Positions 18,943 through 27,300 of a stretch of 64,000 nucleotides of DNA are shown piece by piece. Where the stretch lies: assembly GCA_963556255.1 (NCBI GenBank), contig OY744605.1:84706021-84770020 (forward strand), read 5' to 3'. How positions within the stretch are numbered: position 1 is the stretch's first letter; every line of letters begins with the position of its first letter. The position numbers were made by a program, and so were the translations under genes. The notes below the pieces were generated by a model. It was given only the letters and a program-made list of their open reading frames with translations, searched no databases and was not told the DNA's origin. This DNA comes from Allolobophora icterica. Lineage: Eukaryota; Annelida; Clitellata; Crassiclitellata; Lumbricidae.

Positions 18943-18983
18943 AACCGCTGAGCAACTTTGACATAGAGAAAGTTGCCAGAGCG
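18933..18983 (+). promoter_or_regulatory. Candidate -1 programmed frameshift signal
   Basis: The slippery heptamer A_AAA_AAC (18933-18939) is in the correct register for the upstream gene, whose stop is the very next codon (18940-18942). After a 6-nt spacer a stem CGCT/AGCG (18946-18949 with 18980-18983) encloses an 8-bp perfect stem GCAACTTT/AAAGTTGC (18952-18959 with 18969-18976). Slippage by -1 leads exactly into the protease frame. Confidence 0.75.
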
Positions 18984-19313
18984 CTGCCGCATTTCCGCGG
19001 TGTTTTCATGCGAGATGGTCTGCCCGCCGTGGCTCGTGAGAAGGAGTGTGGAGTTGTTAATCTGGATTCCGGTTCTGGTGATGGTACTCACTGGGTCGCC
19101 TATTGGATAGATGGACCAAAAGCCGTCTATTTTGACAGTTATGGGCTGGATCCACCTCTCGAAATTTCTCGATATTTAAAAAATCCTATAAGAACTCAAA
19201 CGTTCCAGCTACAGGGGCCCGATGATGTGGTATGTGGTCATCTCTGTCTGCTCGTGCTAAGAGAGCTCGCTGCCGGAAAGAATTTTGAAGACATCGTGCT
19301 TGACCTATGTTAG
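18939..19313 (+). CDS. Adenain-type cysteine protease (frameshift product)
   Basis: The maturation protease would cut capsid and core precursors. The triad region is visible: GTHWVAYW (His), YFDSYG (Asp/Asn position) and CGHLCL (nucleophile Cys), with the oxyanion Gln as QLQGPDD. The first ATG of this frame is at 19008, but the conserved N-terminal part (PLSNFDIEK, then the ALPHFRGVF segment) lies upstream of it, in frame, with no ATG between it and the slippery site. That favours translation as a fusion with the 18370 gene by -1 frameshifting at 18933-18939. The frame adds 124 residues. Splicing is the main alternative. Confidence 0.85.
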   Translation, partial: LKPLSNFDIEKVARALPHFRGVFMRDGLPAVAREKECGVVNLDSGSGDGTHWVAYWIDGPKAVYFDSYGLDPPLEISRYLKNPIRTQTFQLQGPDDVVCGHLCLLVLRELAAGKNFEDIVLDLC

Positions 19314-19340
19314 ACTTCCATCACCTTTTTGTATATAAAA

Positions 19341-21173
19341 ATGCCGGTTGATAAATTTGGAAGAGACGGTGGAGGTGGGGTGGGAGGAGGGCAGATAAGC
19401 GCCGCTGGGCTCATCCACAAGGCTGGTGATACCATGCTGGGAATTCTTTCGGCTGGAGGTTTTCGGCTGACAAATGTGGGAACGCCGACGATGGAAACGG
19501 ACGCCGCGACAAAGGCTTATGCAGACATCGTAGATCAGGACAACCTGCAACTCACCGGTGGAACGATGTCTGGCGTTCTAAAAATGGGCGGTCATAAATT
19601 GACTGGTTTGCCCACGGACACTCCGGGATCTGATAGCGAAGACGAGGGTTGGGATGAATTGGTGGGGGAGTCCGACGTTGGGAGTTGGAAACAAATAACG
19701 GAGTACGCGAAAGAGCGGGCGCACCAAGCTGAGTTGTATGCAGACGGCTTAAGCTCCGAGGTAACTGGTCTCGTTAAACGTTACGCAGACGATAAGGACG
19801 CTCTGCTGGACACTGCCGTCAGGCTGTATGCGGACCAGAAGGCATCCGCAGCCGAAAGGCATGCAGACCAGAAGCTTATCGATGCCAAACAGTACACGGA
19901 CGAGAAGAACGAGGTGCTGAGAGATTCCGTTAGGCAGTATGCAGACGAAAAGGACGTTATTGTAAAAAGTTACGTCAACGAGCAAGATGTTATCGTCAAG
20001 AACGCGTGTGTGCTCAAATCTGGAAGTGTAATGACTGGAAGTTTAGTCATGGGTGGCCACCGAGTAACTGGACTTCCAACAGAGATTCCAGGATCTGATA
20101 GCGACGCAGCGAGTTGGAAACAAGTGTCAACAGCGGTCGCCGGCGCTCTATTGAGCCTCGATAGAGTTCCCACGGAGTCGTTGCACGTGGTTAACAAACA
20201 ATATGTTGATGTTCAACATATTGCTGCTAGACAGTACGCGGTGGATCAGGACACCGCGATTAATTCGGCCGTGAGGTTGTATACAGATCAAAAGACCGCC
20301 GCCGCAAGGGGGTACGCAGACCAGAAAGCCGAAGCTGCAAAAACTTACGCCGAAGAACAAGACGCTATGGTCAGGAGCGCTTGCGTGCTTAAAGTTGGCG
20401 ACGCAATGACTGGAAATTTAGCTATGGGCGGTAAGAGGGTGACTGGGCTTTACACGGGGGCCTCAACAACTAATACCGACGCGGCGAGTATCGGGCAGGT
20501 GACGAGAATCGTAACCGGCAAAATGACAAAATTAAATAAAATACCGACGGAGCCTTTGAACGTGGCCAATAAACAATATGTCGACAATCAGGCTGTTGTG
20601 GTTAAAAGATATACAGACAGTAAAGATATAGCTATAAGACAGTACGTGAATAACCTCAGGATTCTCAACTGTATAGGTCACATTCCACCCCTATGCAAAG
20701 ACTCTTCCGAAACAGGTTTTGTTGCCCTAGCCAGCGCATTTCTTCCGACTTACCCACCTCACTTAGCATTCAACTCGGGTGTTGAAGGTGAGTGGAAGGC
20801 CACGCTCGTCGGGGGTGCAGGGACTTGGTTAGAGATTTGCTGCCCAGTGGCTGTACAAATATGGAAGGTCAGCTTGGCTGGGGGAAGTAGTACTAGTTCA
20901 CCGCGTATCACGTCCTGGGAGATCCATGGAGTTACACATCCAATTGTCAACAATGTAGAGGTGATGATATCATCGTTTTCAAACATCCTCCACTCCTCCA
21001 GCGTTACTTTGACTGCTTCTGCACAAGAGTTCACCATCAACACAAGCGCCGCCAACGCCGGAACTGCATACAAAAGATTCAGACTGAAGGTCCTTGCCAC
21101 CAGCCCATCACAAGCTACTGTTGGAATATCCCACTTTCAGATTTACACATATTTAAAAATTGGAGATATGTAA
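19341..21173 (+). CDS. Fibre-like attachment protein
   Basis: The product is 610 aa from MPVDKFGR; an in-frame Met at 19329 overlaps a TATATAAAA box. After a Gly-rich start there are four copies of a phage-tail-fibre-like repeat: GDTMLGILSAGGFRLTNVGT, GGTMSGVLKMGGHKLTGLPT, GSVMTGSLVMGGHRVTGLPT and GDAMTGNLAMGGKRVTGLYT. Between them are long helices built of YADQK/YADEK/YVNEQ repeats, likely trimeric coiled coils. The last about 150 residues are beta-rich (EGEWKATLVGGAGTWLEI to HFQIYTY) and resemble a galactose-binding or F5/8-C-like fold. A trimeric spike binding a host glycan is the natural inference. Confidence 0.7.
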   Translation: MPVDKFGRDGGGGVGGGQISAAGLIHKAGDTMLGILSAGGFRLTNVGTPTMETDAATKAYADIVDQDNLQLTGGTMSGVLKMGGHKLTGLPTDTPGSDSEDEGWDELVGESDVGSWKQITEYAKERAHQAELYADGLSSEVTGLVKRYADDKDALLDTAVRLYADQKASAAERHADQKLIDAKQYTDEKNEVLRDSVRQYADEKDVIVKSYVNEQDVIVKNACVLKSGSVMTGSLVMGGHRVTGLPTEIPGSDSDAASWKQVSTAVAGALLSLDRVPTESLHVVNKQYVDVQHIAARQYAVDQDTAINSAVRLYTDQKTAAARGYADQKAEAAKTYAEEQDAMVRSACVLKVGDAMTGNLAMGGKRVTGLYTGASTTNTDAASIGQVTRIVTGKMTKLNKIPTEPLNVANKQYVDNQAVVVKRYTDSKDIAIRQYVNNLRILNCIGHIPPLCKDSSETGFVALASAFLPTYPPHLAFNSGVEGEWKATLVGGAGTWLEICCPVAVQIWKVSLAGGSSTSSPRITSWEIHGVTHPIVNNVEVMISSFSNILHSSSVTLTASAQEFTINTSAANAGTAYKRFRLKVLATSPSQATVGISHFQIYTYLKIGDM

Positions 21174-21182
21174 GATTTAATA

Positions 21183-21728
21183 ATGGCCGACTCACACTAC
21201 AAGATTCGAGGTTATCTCCGGCAAAAAGGAGAAACGAATATGCATAAATACAACCTCGATGATTTGGTTGGACTAACCAACTGGGGATATACTATCCCTA
21301 AGCCCACCGCAGATATGTTAGACGCGGTTCCCCAAATCCACATCGATTTCGTATCGGACGATTACCATAGCCGCGATATTTACACAGCGACCAAAACTGT
21401 GACTCAAAGTTCGTGGCAAACGCTTCCATTGACCGCGGCACGTTATCCATGTATTACGTTGCAAACTAATAATGAGGTTATTTCATTAGACCGCGGATTC
21501 TGGAGGCTTACAATGTTTGGTGTTAGCACCGGTGATGCGTCAGTTCGCGTTATTACAGCCGCGGGTAGCATCGATCGTACAGTTGACATTCAAAGTGGAC
21601 AATTTGATGCATCTAGGGCAATATTCATTCCAGGACAAACGAGTTTTCGAATTGAAGGAAAAAAGAGAGGCGTTTTAAGTACTTCAACTATTGAGTTAAA
21701 CGTAACGTTACTGATAGAGCAACTATAA
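21183..21728 (+). CDS. Small beta-rich hypothetical protein
   Basis: The 181-aa product starts MADSHYKIRGYLRQKG, ten bases after the fibre stop and six before the next ATG, so it is tightly packed in the late block. Residues about 70-181 are predicted by eye to be mostly beta strands (FWRLTMFGVSTGDASVRVIT, AIFIPGQTSFRIEG, IELNVTLLIEQL), suggesting a compact jelly-roll or TNF/C1q-like domain. It may be a second spike head or a cement protein; the family is not recognised. Confidence 0.6.
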   Translation: MADSHYKIRGYLRQKGETNMHKYNLDDLVGLTNWGYTIPKPTADMLDAVPQIHIDFVSDDYHSRDIYTATKTVTQSSWQTLPLTAARYPCITLQTNNEVISLDRGFWRLTMFGVSTGDASVRVITAAGSIDRTVDIQSGQFDASRAIFIPGQTSFRIEGKKRGVLSTSTIELNVTLLIEQL

Positions 21729-21734
21729 AAAAGT

Positions 21735-22340
21735 ATGTCTTTGTACCCACCGCTGATGGAGTCAACAATTTCGTCAGACACGACGTCGCAAACATTTCGC
21801 TTGCAGAAGATCGGCGAAATAGAAGCATTCCTGAGGTCTGAGGCGATAAGTCGGGGACAACTGTGTAAAAAGTATAAGAGGGTTGTAGATGTGGCTAATG
21901 GGGCGTCGGCCGGCCTTGCTATAGTTAGTCTTGGAACTGGGGTGGGTGGGGCAGCTATGTTAGCCACTGGTATTGGTTTTATTCCTGGTATTGTTCTGGA
22001 GAGTTTGGCCATAGCGACGAGTTTTCTGGATATCATTGGAAATGTTGTCAGTAGAAGTTTCGTTGCTAAAGCTTCAAAACACGACGAAATTTGTATTTTG
22101 GCGGAAAGTAAGCTAAACACAGTTCATGACCATATTTCTCGGGCTTTGGAAGACACAGCTATTAGCGATGAAGAATACAAGCTTATTCTAGGAGAGGAGG
22201 AGAAATATAGAACGATGAAACGTGATATACAAAGCAAGAATGGAAAAAAAGAGTTGCCGAGTCAAAGCAAAGACCAGATGGTGGCAGAACTAATCAAGAA
22301 ACTAACCGGCGCCGGGTCTTGCCCGCGAACCTCAACATAA
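21735..22340 (+). CDS. Hydrophobic helical Polinton-associated protein
   Basis: The 201-aa product starts MSLYPPLMES, directly after ACTATAAAAAAGT. The layout is an N-terminal helix with KKYKRVVDVANGASAGLA, a glycine-rich hydrophobic region of about 60 residues (GTGVGGAAMLATGIGFIPGI, then ESLAIATSFLDIIGNVVS) and a helical C-terminal half with KHDEICILAESKLNTV and ISDEEYKLILGEEEKY. I recall the same layout in proteins next to capsid genes of invertebrate Polintons, function unknown. The middle could insert in a membrane, suggesting a holin- or envelope-like role, unproven. Confidence 0.65.
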   Translation: MSLYPPLMESTISSDTTSQTFRLQKIGEIEAFLRSEAISRGQLCKKYKRVVDVANGASAGLAIVSLGTGVGGAAMLATGIGFIPGIVLESLAIATSFLDIIGNVVSRSFVAKASKHDEICILAESKLNTVHDHISRALEDTAISDEEYKLILGEEEKYRTMKRDIQSKNGKKELPSQSKDQMVAELIKKLTGAGSCPRTST

Positions 22341-22709
22341 AAGTTTTCATCCTTGGTGGTTGGAGTAGTGAGTCCGTTATTCCTAGCGCACCACCGCCGT
22401 ACGATTAGTGGGCTATAATTTTTACTGGCACACTCCAATGGTTTGGGCCGGCCTCGTGGGAGGGTCTCGGCCGGCAGCAAACGACACTCTTGCGGTTTGA
22501 TGTGTTAGGGCAATCCACGATCCTTATTTTTTGGCTTTGGCCGAATTGGCTTAGAGACGGTCTTTATATCAAAGGACTTTCTATTGAGCCTGATTTCAAA
22601 GACTCACTTAACACCACGATTCAAAAGACTTCTAAGCCATGATAGCCATAGGCGCTGCTTGGAAACCAATCTTTGATAAGGGTCTGTGGGCCCTGTCCCG
22701 AAGCCGCTC
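22341..22709. other. Polinton right-arm noncoding stretch
   Basis: No gene is seen. A GGCCGGCC-containing segment (about 22440-22480) lies next to the degenerate part of the right terminal repeat. Confidence 0.5.
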
Positions 22710-22992
22710 AGTGTGACACTGTGACACTTGTGACCATATTATCAGTCACAACTATGAAAATGGTCACACAAAGCGTTCGTGGGCCCTCAGGAGGCCCTGG
22801 AAGTCGGCCTGCTATAATTGTCCGTGGGTTTCAGGACCCCCTGGAAGCCTAGATGGTATAGATCGGCATCCTCTTAATTCGGTGAGATAATGGAGTGGTG
22901 GGGACCAGAAAAACTGGGTGTTGCAGGCCAGTCAAAACTGGTTTTAAAACGTAATTACGATGATGTCCCCAACCCCGTGTTGCCCCCCTACT
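22710..22992 (-). repeat. Polinton right terminal inverted repeat
   Basis: This is the reverse complement of the left end, near identical over 22811-22992 and degenerate further in. It ends ...CCCCCCTACT and is followed directly by cataa, which also precedes the left end. The GTGAC/GTCAC dyad is at 22730-22749. Confidence 0.93.
22730..22749. promoter_or_regulatory. Dyad element copy 3 (right arm)
   Basis: GTGACCATATTATCAGTCAC, preceded by tandem GTGACACT repeats at about 22713-22727. It differs from the mid-element copy at one position. Confidence 0.6.
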
Positions 22993-22997
22993 CATAA
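22993..22997. other. Target-site duplication, right (cataa)
   Basis: Partner of 4499-4503. Extending to 6 bp gives acataa versus cataag, so only 5 bp match. Confidence 0.75.
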
Positions 22998-23790
22998 GGA
23001 TTGATAACAGAAATAACAGAACGGATCACTACAGACATCAGGATAGATCATTATGGAAATCAGAGTGGATTTAAATTTTGCAATGGATAATATGGGATGC
23101 TAGGGTGTATCAGAAACATCTGTGGACAGAAGGAAAGCCAGGATCGATCACAATTTCAGGAGGGTTCATAGACATGTTGGAGTGGACACTGGATCACAGA
23201 GATGTCAGAATGGATCAAGTAAGAACAGGATGGATCATGGTGGTCTAGCAGAATGGATTGTAGGAATATCAGGATAGATCATATGGATGCTAGAATCACT
23301 ATGATCTGTTCTAGATCATATGGATGCTCGCATCACTATGATCTGTCCCAAGGTGGATTTTTGGATCATAAAGCCACCTGGGTTTATCAGGAGGGCTGTA
23401 GCTGGGGTAAATCTTCATGGCATGGATGGGATCAGTCACAAACGAGCCTTAAATGGTGTCAAATCACACGTTTCAACAAAGAACAGAAGGTTGTCAGTGG
23501 ACACTTGTCTAACACCAGATATGATCACTAGGGCACGAGACACCCGGATCACTGTGTGAATATCACTGTCAATTACAGGATGTCAAGATGGATCACAGGC
23601 AATTTTTTAACATATGATCATAGTAACTGATCGTAGAGATGTCACAAAGGATCATACTGATGTTAGAACAGATCACCGGGGTGTTGGTGTGCATCAAACT
23701 GGTGTCAGAAAAGATCACCGCAAATTCAACATGGATCACCGGCATAAAGATTGTCAAGGCTGAAGTAAAATCGGTCACAGTTGATTGAAA
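22998..23790. repeat. Degenerate minisatellite, right of Polinton
   Basis: Irregular units of about 25-40 bp built around GGATCAC, GATGTCAG and GGATCATA. Part of it (about 23340-23430) recurs at about 24865-24965 (GGATTTTTGGATCA...GGGGTAAATCTTCATGGCAT). Confidence 0.6.
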
Positions 23791-24287
23791 GCACATTTTG
23801 ATTGGAAGGTTTATTATCAACAGGTCTTTTATCTGAAAATTAACTGACTGATGAGTCTTACCTGAAAGTTTATTGACCGACAGGCCTTACCTTGAAAAAG
23901 TTGAAAGAGCTGTTTGAAAGAATAGTTGAACGAATAGCTTATTCTTAGATTGGTAGCCCTTATCTGATAAATGTGATGGAGATATTTAAACGGAATGCCA
24001 AAGCTTAGTAAAGAGATGTAAGAGCTTGTGAAATGTCTCCACAACTCCTTTAAAACAACAGAGCAAACATATAATACCAAAATATCAACATTATGCTCAC
24101 GAAAATAAAACACCGTATCAGCAAGACATAAACTAAACGAAAACTTCTTACAATGGCTTCTGTCCCGACAGAAATGACAAAACAGAGTTCAACAATGCAA
24201 CAGAAAGCTCCCAAACAATGTGCACAAGATATCGTTCTCACAAGTGCGAGGTTCAGCGGCAAGGCATGTAAAGGCCAGGCTTCTTAA

Positions 24288-24378
24288 TTAGTCATTTGAG
24301 CTGCCTGATCGCGCTACGCTGGCTGCTTTCTTTCTCGACACAGAACGACTTCGCGAGCGAGACGCTGATGCAGAGTCC
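24288..24378 (-). CDS. SR factor exon 6 (RS tail and stop)
   Basis: Acceptor TCTGTTTGCAG. It encodes SASASRSRSRSVSRKK and ends SGSSND with TAA at 24290-24288. Confidence 0.75.
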
Positions 24379-27300
24379 CTGCAAACAGAATGTAAACATC
24401 CAGTAACCAGTAGGTTTCTCGGCCGCTGGTGACATTATAAGAATGTATCAAGACATTTAATTGTACCTGAAATCGAACATTTATAGAAACACACTCAACG
24501 ACTCAGGGGCATTCCAGACTCAAGTCATTGCTATCACTAACAAACAGAATGGACTTCCGGCATTTCCAGAACTACTGCTATAGAAAGAGAACAGTTTACG
24601 ATAACAGCTTTCATCTCTTTGGTTAAACATAGAAGACTTAAGGAGGCGGAAGAAAGCAGGTGAACAGCCTTGTGGAAATAAGCGCGAAGGTGGGAGCCCA
24701 TTCCATGTAGAGGGGCCAGCCATGCACTGAGAAGGCACGACGCAGTTTAGCTGAGGAGTGGGACCGAAAGACCAACAGCTCACCCCCAGTTGCAGAACAG
24801 CAAGTCCTGTGAATCTCCTGTTCCATGTTTAGGACCTTGGGATATCATCCATTGCGGTTCCAGGGTAAATATGGTGGATTTTTGGATCACAAAGCTACCT
24901 GGAAATAGATAGGACCATCAGGAGGGATCATAACTGGGGTAAATCTTCATGGCATGGATGTGATCCATTCAAACACCCTTGTCTACATGGATAAGGGAGC
25001 TCTATAACTTTCTTTTACCTTATCCTGCACAGCAACATCTTTAATCTATGTAATTCTCAAGAATGAGACAACATCTATAGATTGAATGGTAATTGTAAAC
25101 TGACATTTAACTTCAAGAAAAAACTTATCAGTGGTGCTACCTTGGCTCTCTTAACAACCGCCTCACCTGTGATTCTTTTAACAACCGCCTCACCTGTGAT
25201 TCTTCGAGTTAGGTCCATCACCTTTTCCTCGCTCGCAGCTTCGGCTTGCTCGGCGGTTAGAGTTTTTCGGGATGGAATGGCTTCTTCAATTCAAATCAAA
25301 CAACAGTTAACATAACTTTAAGCACATTAAATGCTCGAATTTCAGTAAGGTTAATTTATTCATTTAGATCAGGTCAAAGCAAGTCAGGTTCATAGCAAGC
25401 CATAAACAGCAACAGTCGCAAGAGAAATGTAACTGTGATCCCAAGGGTAGAAGTAAAAATGCAACGGCTTCAAGGCAACAGTGGTTGCAAGACAGAATTT
25501 ACGATTAGCTTCCCCATGTCGGGGAGCACGAAAGTCTAACTGGTAAGCATGTTGGACTGTCAACCGATAGGGTGGGGGTTCAAATCCCTGCTGGGGCAGA
25601 AATCTGTTTGTGGTTCCACTTGTGCCCCTTAGCCAACTCCGTTACACGTACACTGATCATACACTGTCAGTTGGAATATAAGGTGGCAAGGGTGAGGGTT
25701 GGCCACGTGACCTTATGTGCCGATGCTAAAGATAAAGATGCTAAGACAAATAGTCGTTATCACTTAACGCCCATGGCTGCCTCTCAGTCAGCTCTTCCTA
25801 TTACTTTTAAGGTGTTTTACGTAAATAAGGTTAAGAGGTTTGTAGAATACTATCTTTAATGAATTTATAATGCTAAGTGATTAACGTAAGTCCAATTTGA
25901 CAATGTGACCATAACCGCTGTTAGAACATATCTAAAAGAATGCAACGACTTTAGCAACATGCCGAGAACGATCGGAACGCTGCCTAGATTCAGGAGATTG
26001 CCTTTTCGCTCGAGATGATCGAGTCCTCAGTTCATCAGATGGCGAACGCCTTCGAGAAGTTGCCGATCTGCGCTGTGATTCGTACGACGGCGATCGCCTT
26101 CGATCTCGCGATCGACTGCGCGATCTGAAGAGATTAATAAAATTCCATGTTTCTCAATGCTCACTGTTGTTTCTTCAGATGTTATTATCATTAAAATTAT
26201 TACTGATCATAATCTTAACTCTTACGTTAATCAAATCAAATCTACTGAATTCTATATGCTATTATCACAGTGCTCAAGTCATCAATCGAAGGTCATTTCA
26301 TGTAAAATCACAGTTGAAAATCATAATACAATGGAGATTCTGAGAGATGAGAGAAACCAGAGGACAGGTTACAGTGGCTGAGCAAGTTGAAAGAGATGGG
26401 TTTAAAGTTTAGACCTGAATGACATCAAGGGTTGACAGAAGAAAGTGAACTGGACAGCAAATTCCAAAGCCTTTTCGATCGTGATGATCGAGATCCAACA
26501 GTGTTCGCTAAATGGTCTGACTTTCAGTAAAGTACTTGCACTTAAACAAGAAAAGCTTTAAATAAAGCAGAACTGGGTACACCATCGGTTGATGCCAGGG
26601 GTGTCTATCCACCCCCCCCCCCCGAGTCATTGGAGCAACTTCCCCTTTCCCCCTCTTCTTTCCCCTCCCTTCCCCTTAAAATGGTGACACACACTGGCAG
26701 ATCTTCCCCCATTTCTTGGAGGGAGCATTTGCTCCTAGGTTTCTATGGTGTAGACGCCCCTGGCTGATGCCTTGCGTATCAGACACCTGTGCAATACAAA
26801 TTTTAAATTACAATAACACATAACTCGGATCCTTTTGGCTCAAAATCGTTGTGGTAACTCTCTTCCAAAAGGTCGTTCTGTTTTCAGTCTTTGAACCACA
26901 AGCTAACATAGAATAAGTCTCCTACAAGGTAACACCAACAAGTGTTAATCGGAGAAAACCTAACCGCAAATCCGAACCCACCGTCTGGACGATCCACCTC
27001 GGAAGCGCACCGACTCTGCCATGCGTCGTTCTTTTGCTCCGGTTTCAAACGCATGCTCCACTCGCACTCGTCTCCCACACAGCGATCTACAACAACCAAG
27101 TAATTGTAATTAGTAACTTCTATTGCGCCAGTGTCTAAAGAACAAACCATCAACCGATGGCACACCAAAACCAAACCGCAATCAGGTCAATATCCAGAAG
27201 ATCAGTCCATAAGGCAGAGAGGCAACCTATGGTGGATAAGCAATTTAAAAAAGGTAAGTTTTACATTGAGAACGAAGTGACAAAAGCGACTGAGCAGAGC

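Larger units (their letters stand above)
4504..22992. mobile_element. Maverick/Polinton (adintovirus-like) element, apparently complete
   Basis: The element is bounded by inverted repeats starting AGTAGGGGGGCAACACGGGG on the left and ending in the reverse complement on the right. The sequence cataa directly abuts both ends (4499-4503 and 22993-22997), a 5-bp target duplication; Polintons usually make 6 bp, and a sixth base does not match here. Inside are pPolB, a retroviral-type integrase, an A32-like ATPase, an adenain-type protease and double- and single-jelly-roll capsid proteins, the defining Polinton set. None of the main frames is broken and the outer terminal repeats are almost identical, so the insertion looks young. 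The coding interior is visibly richer in G+C than the AT-rich flanks. Known of the family: self-synthesising DNA transposons that probably form virions. Autonomy here is inferred, not shown. Confidence 0.95.

Noticed and set aside
19008..19313. Protease as an independent 101-aa gene starting at 19008
   Set aside because: The conserved N-terminal block of the protease lies upstream in the same frame, so this start would truncate the domain.
25525..25600. Functional tRNA gene
   Set aside because: The acceptor stem does not close, and it is joined to a SINE-like body and tail found elsewhere in the window.
26884..27174. 96-aa minus-strand protein as a separate gene
   Set aside because: It is another frame across SR factor exon 3 plus the adjoining LINE tail.
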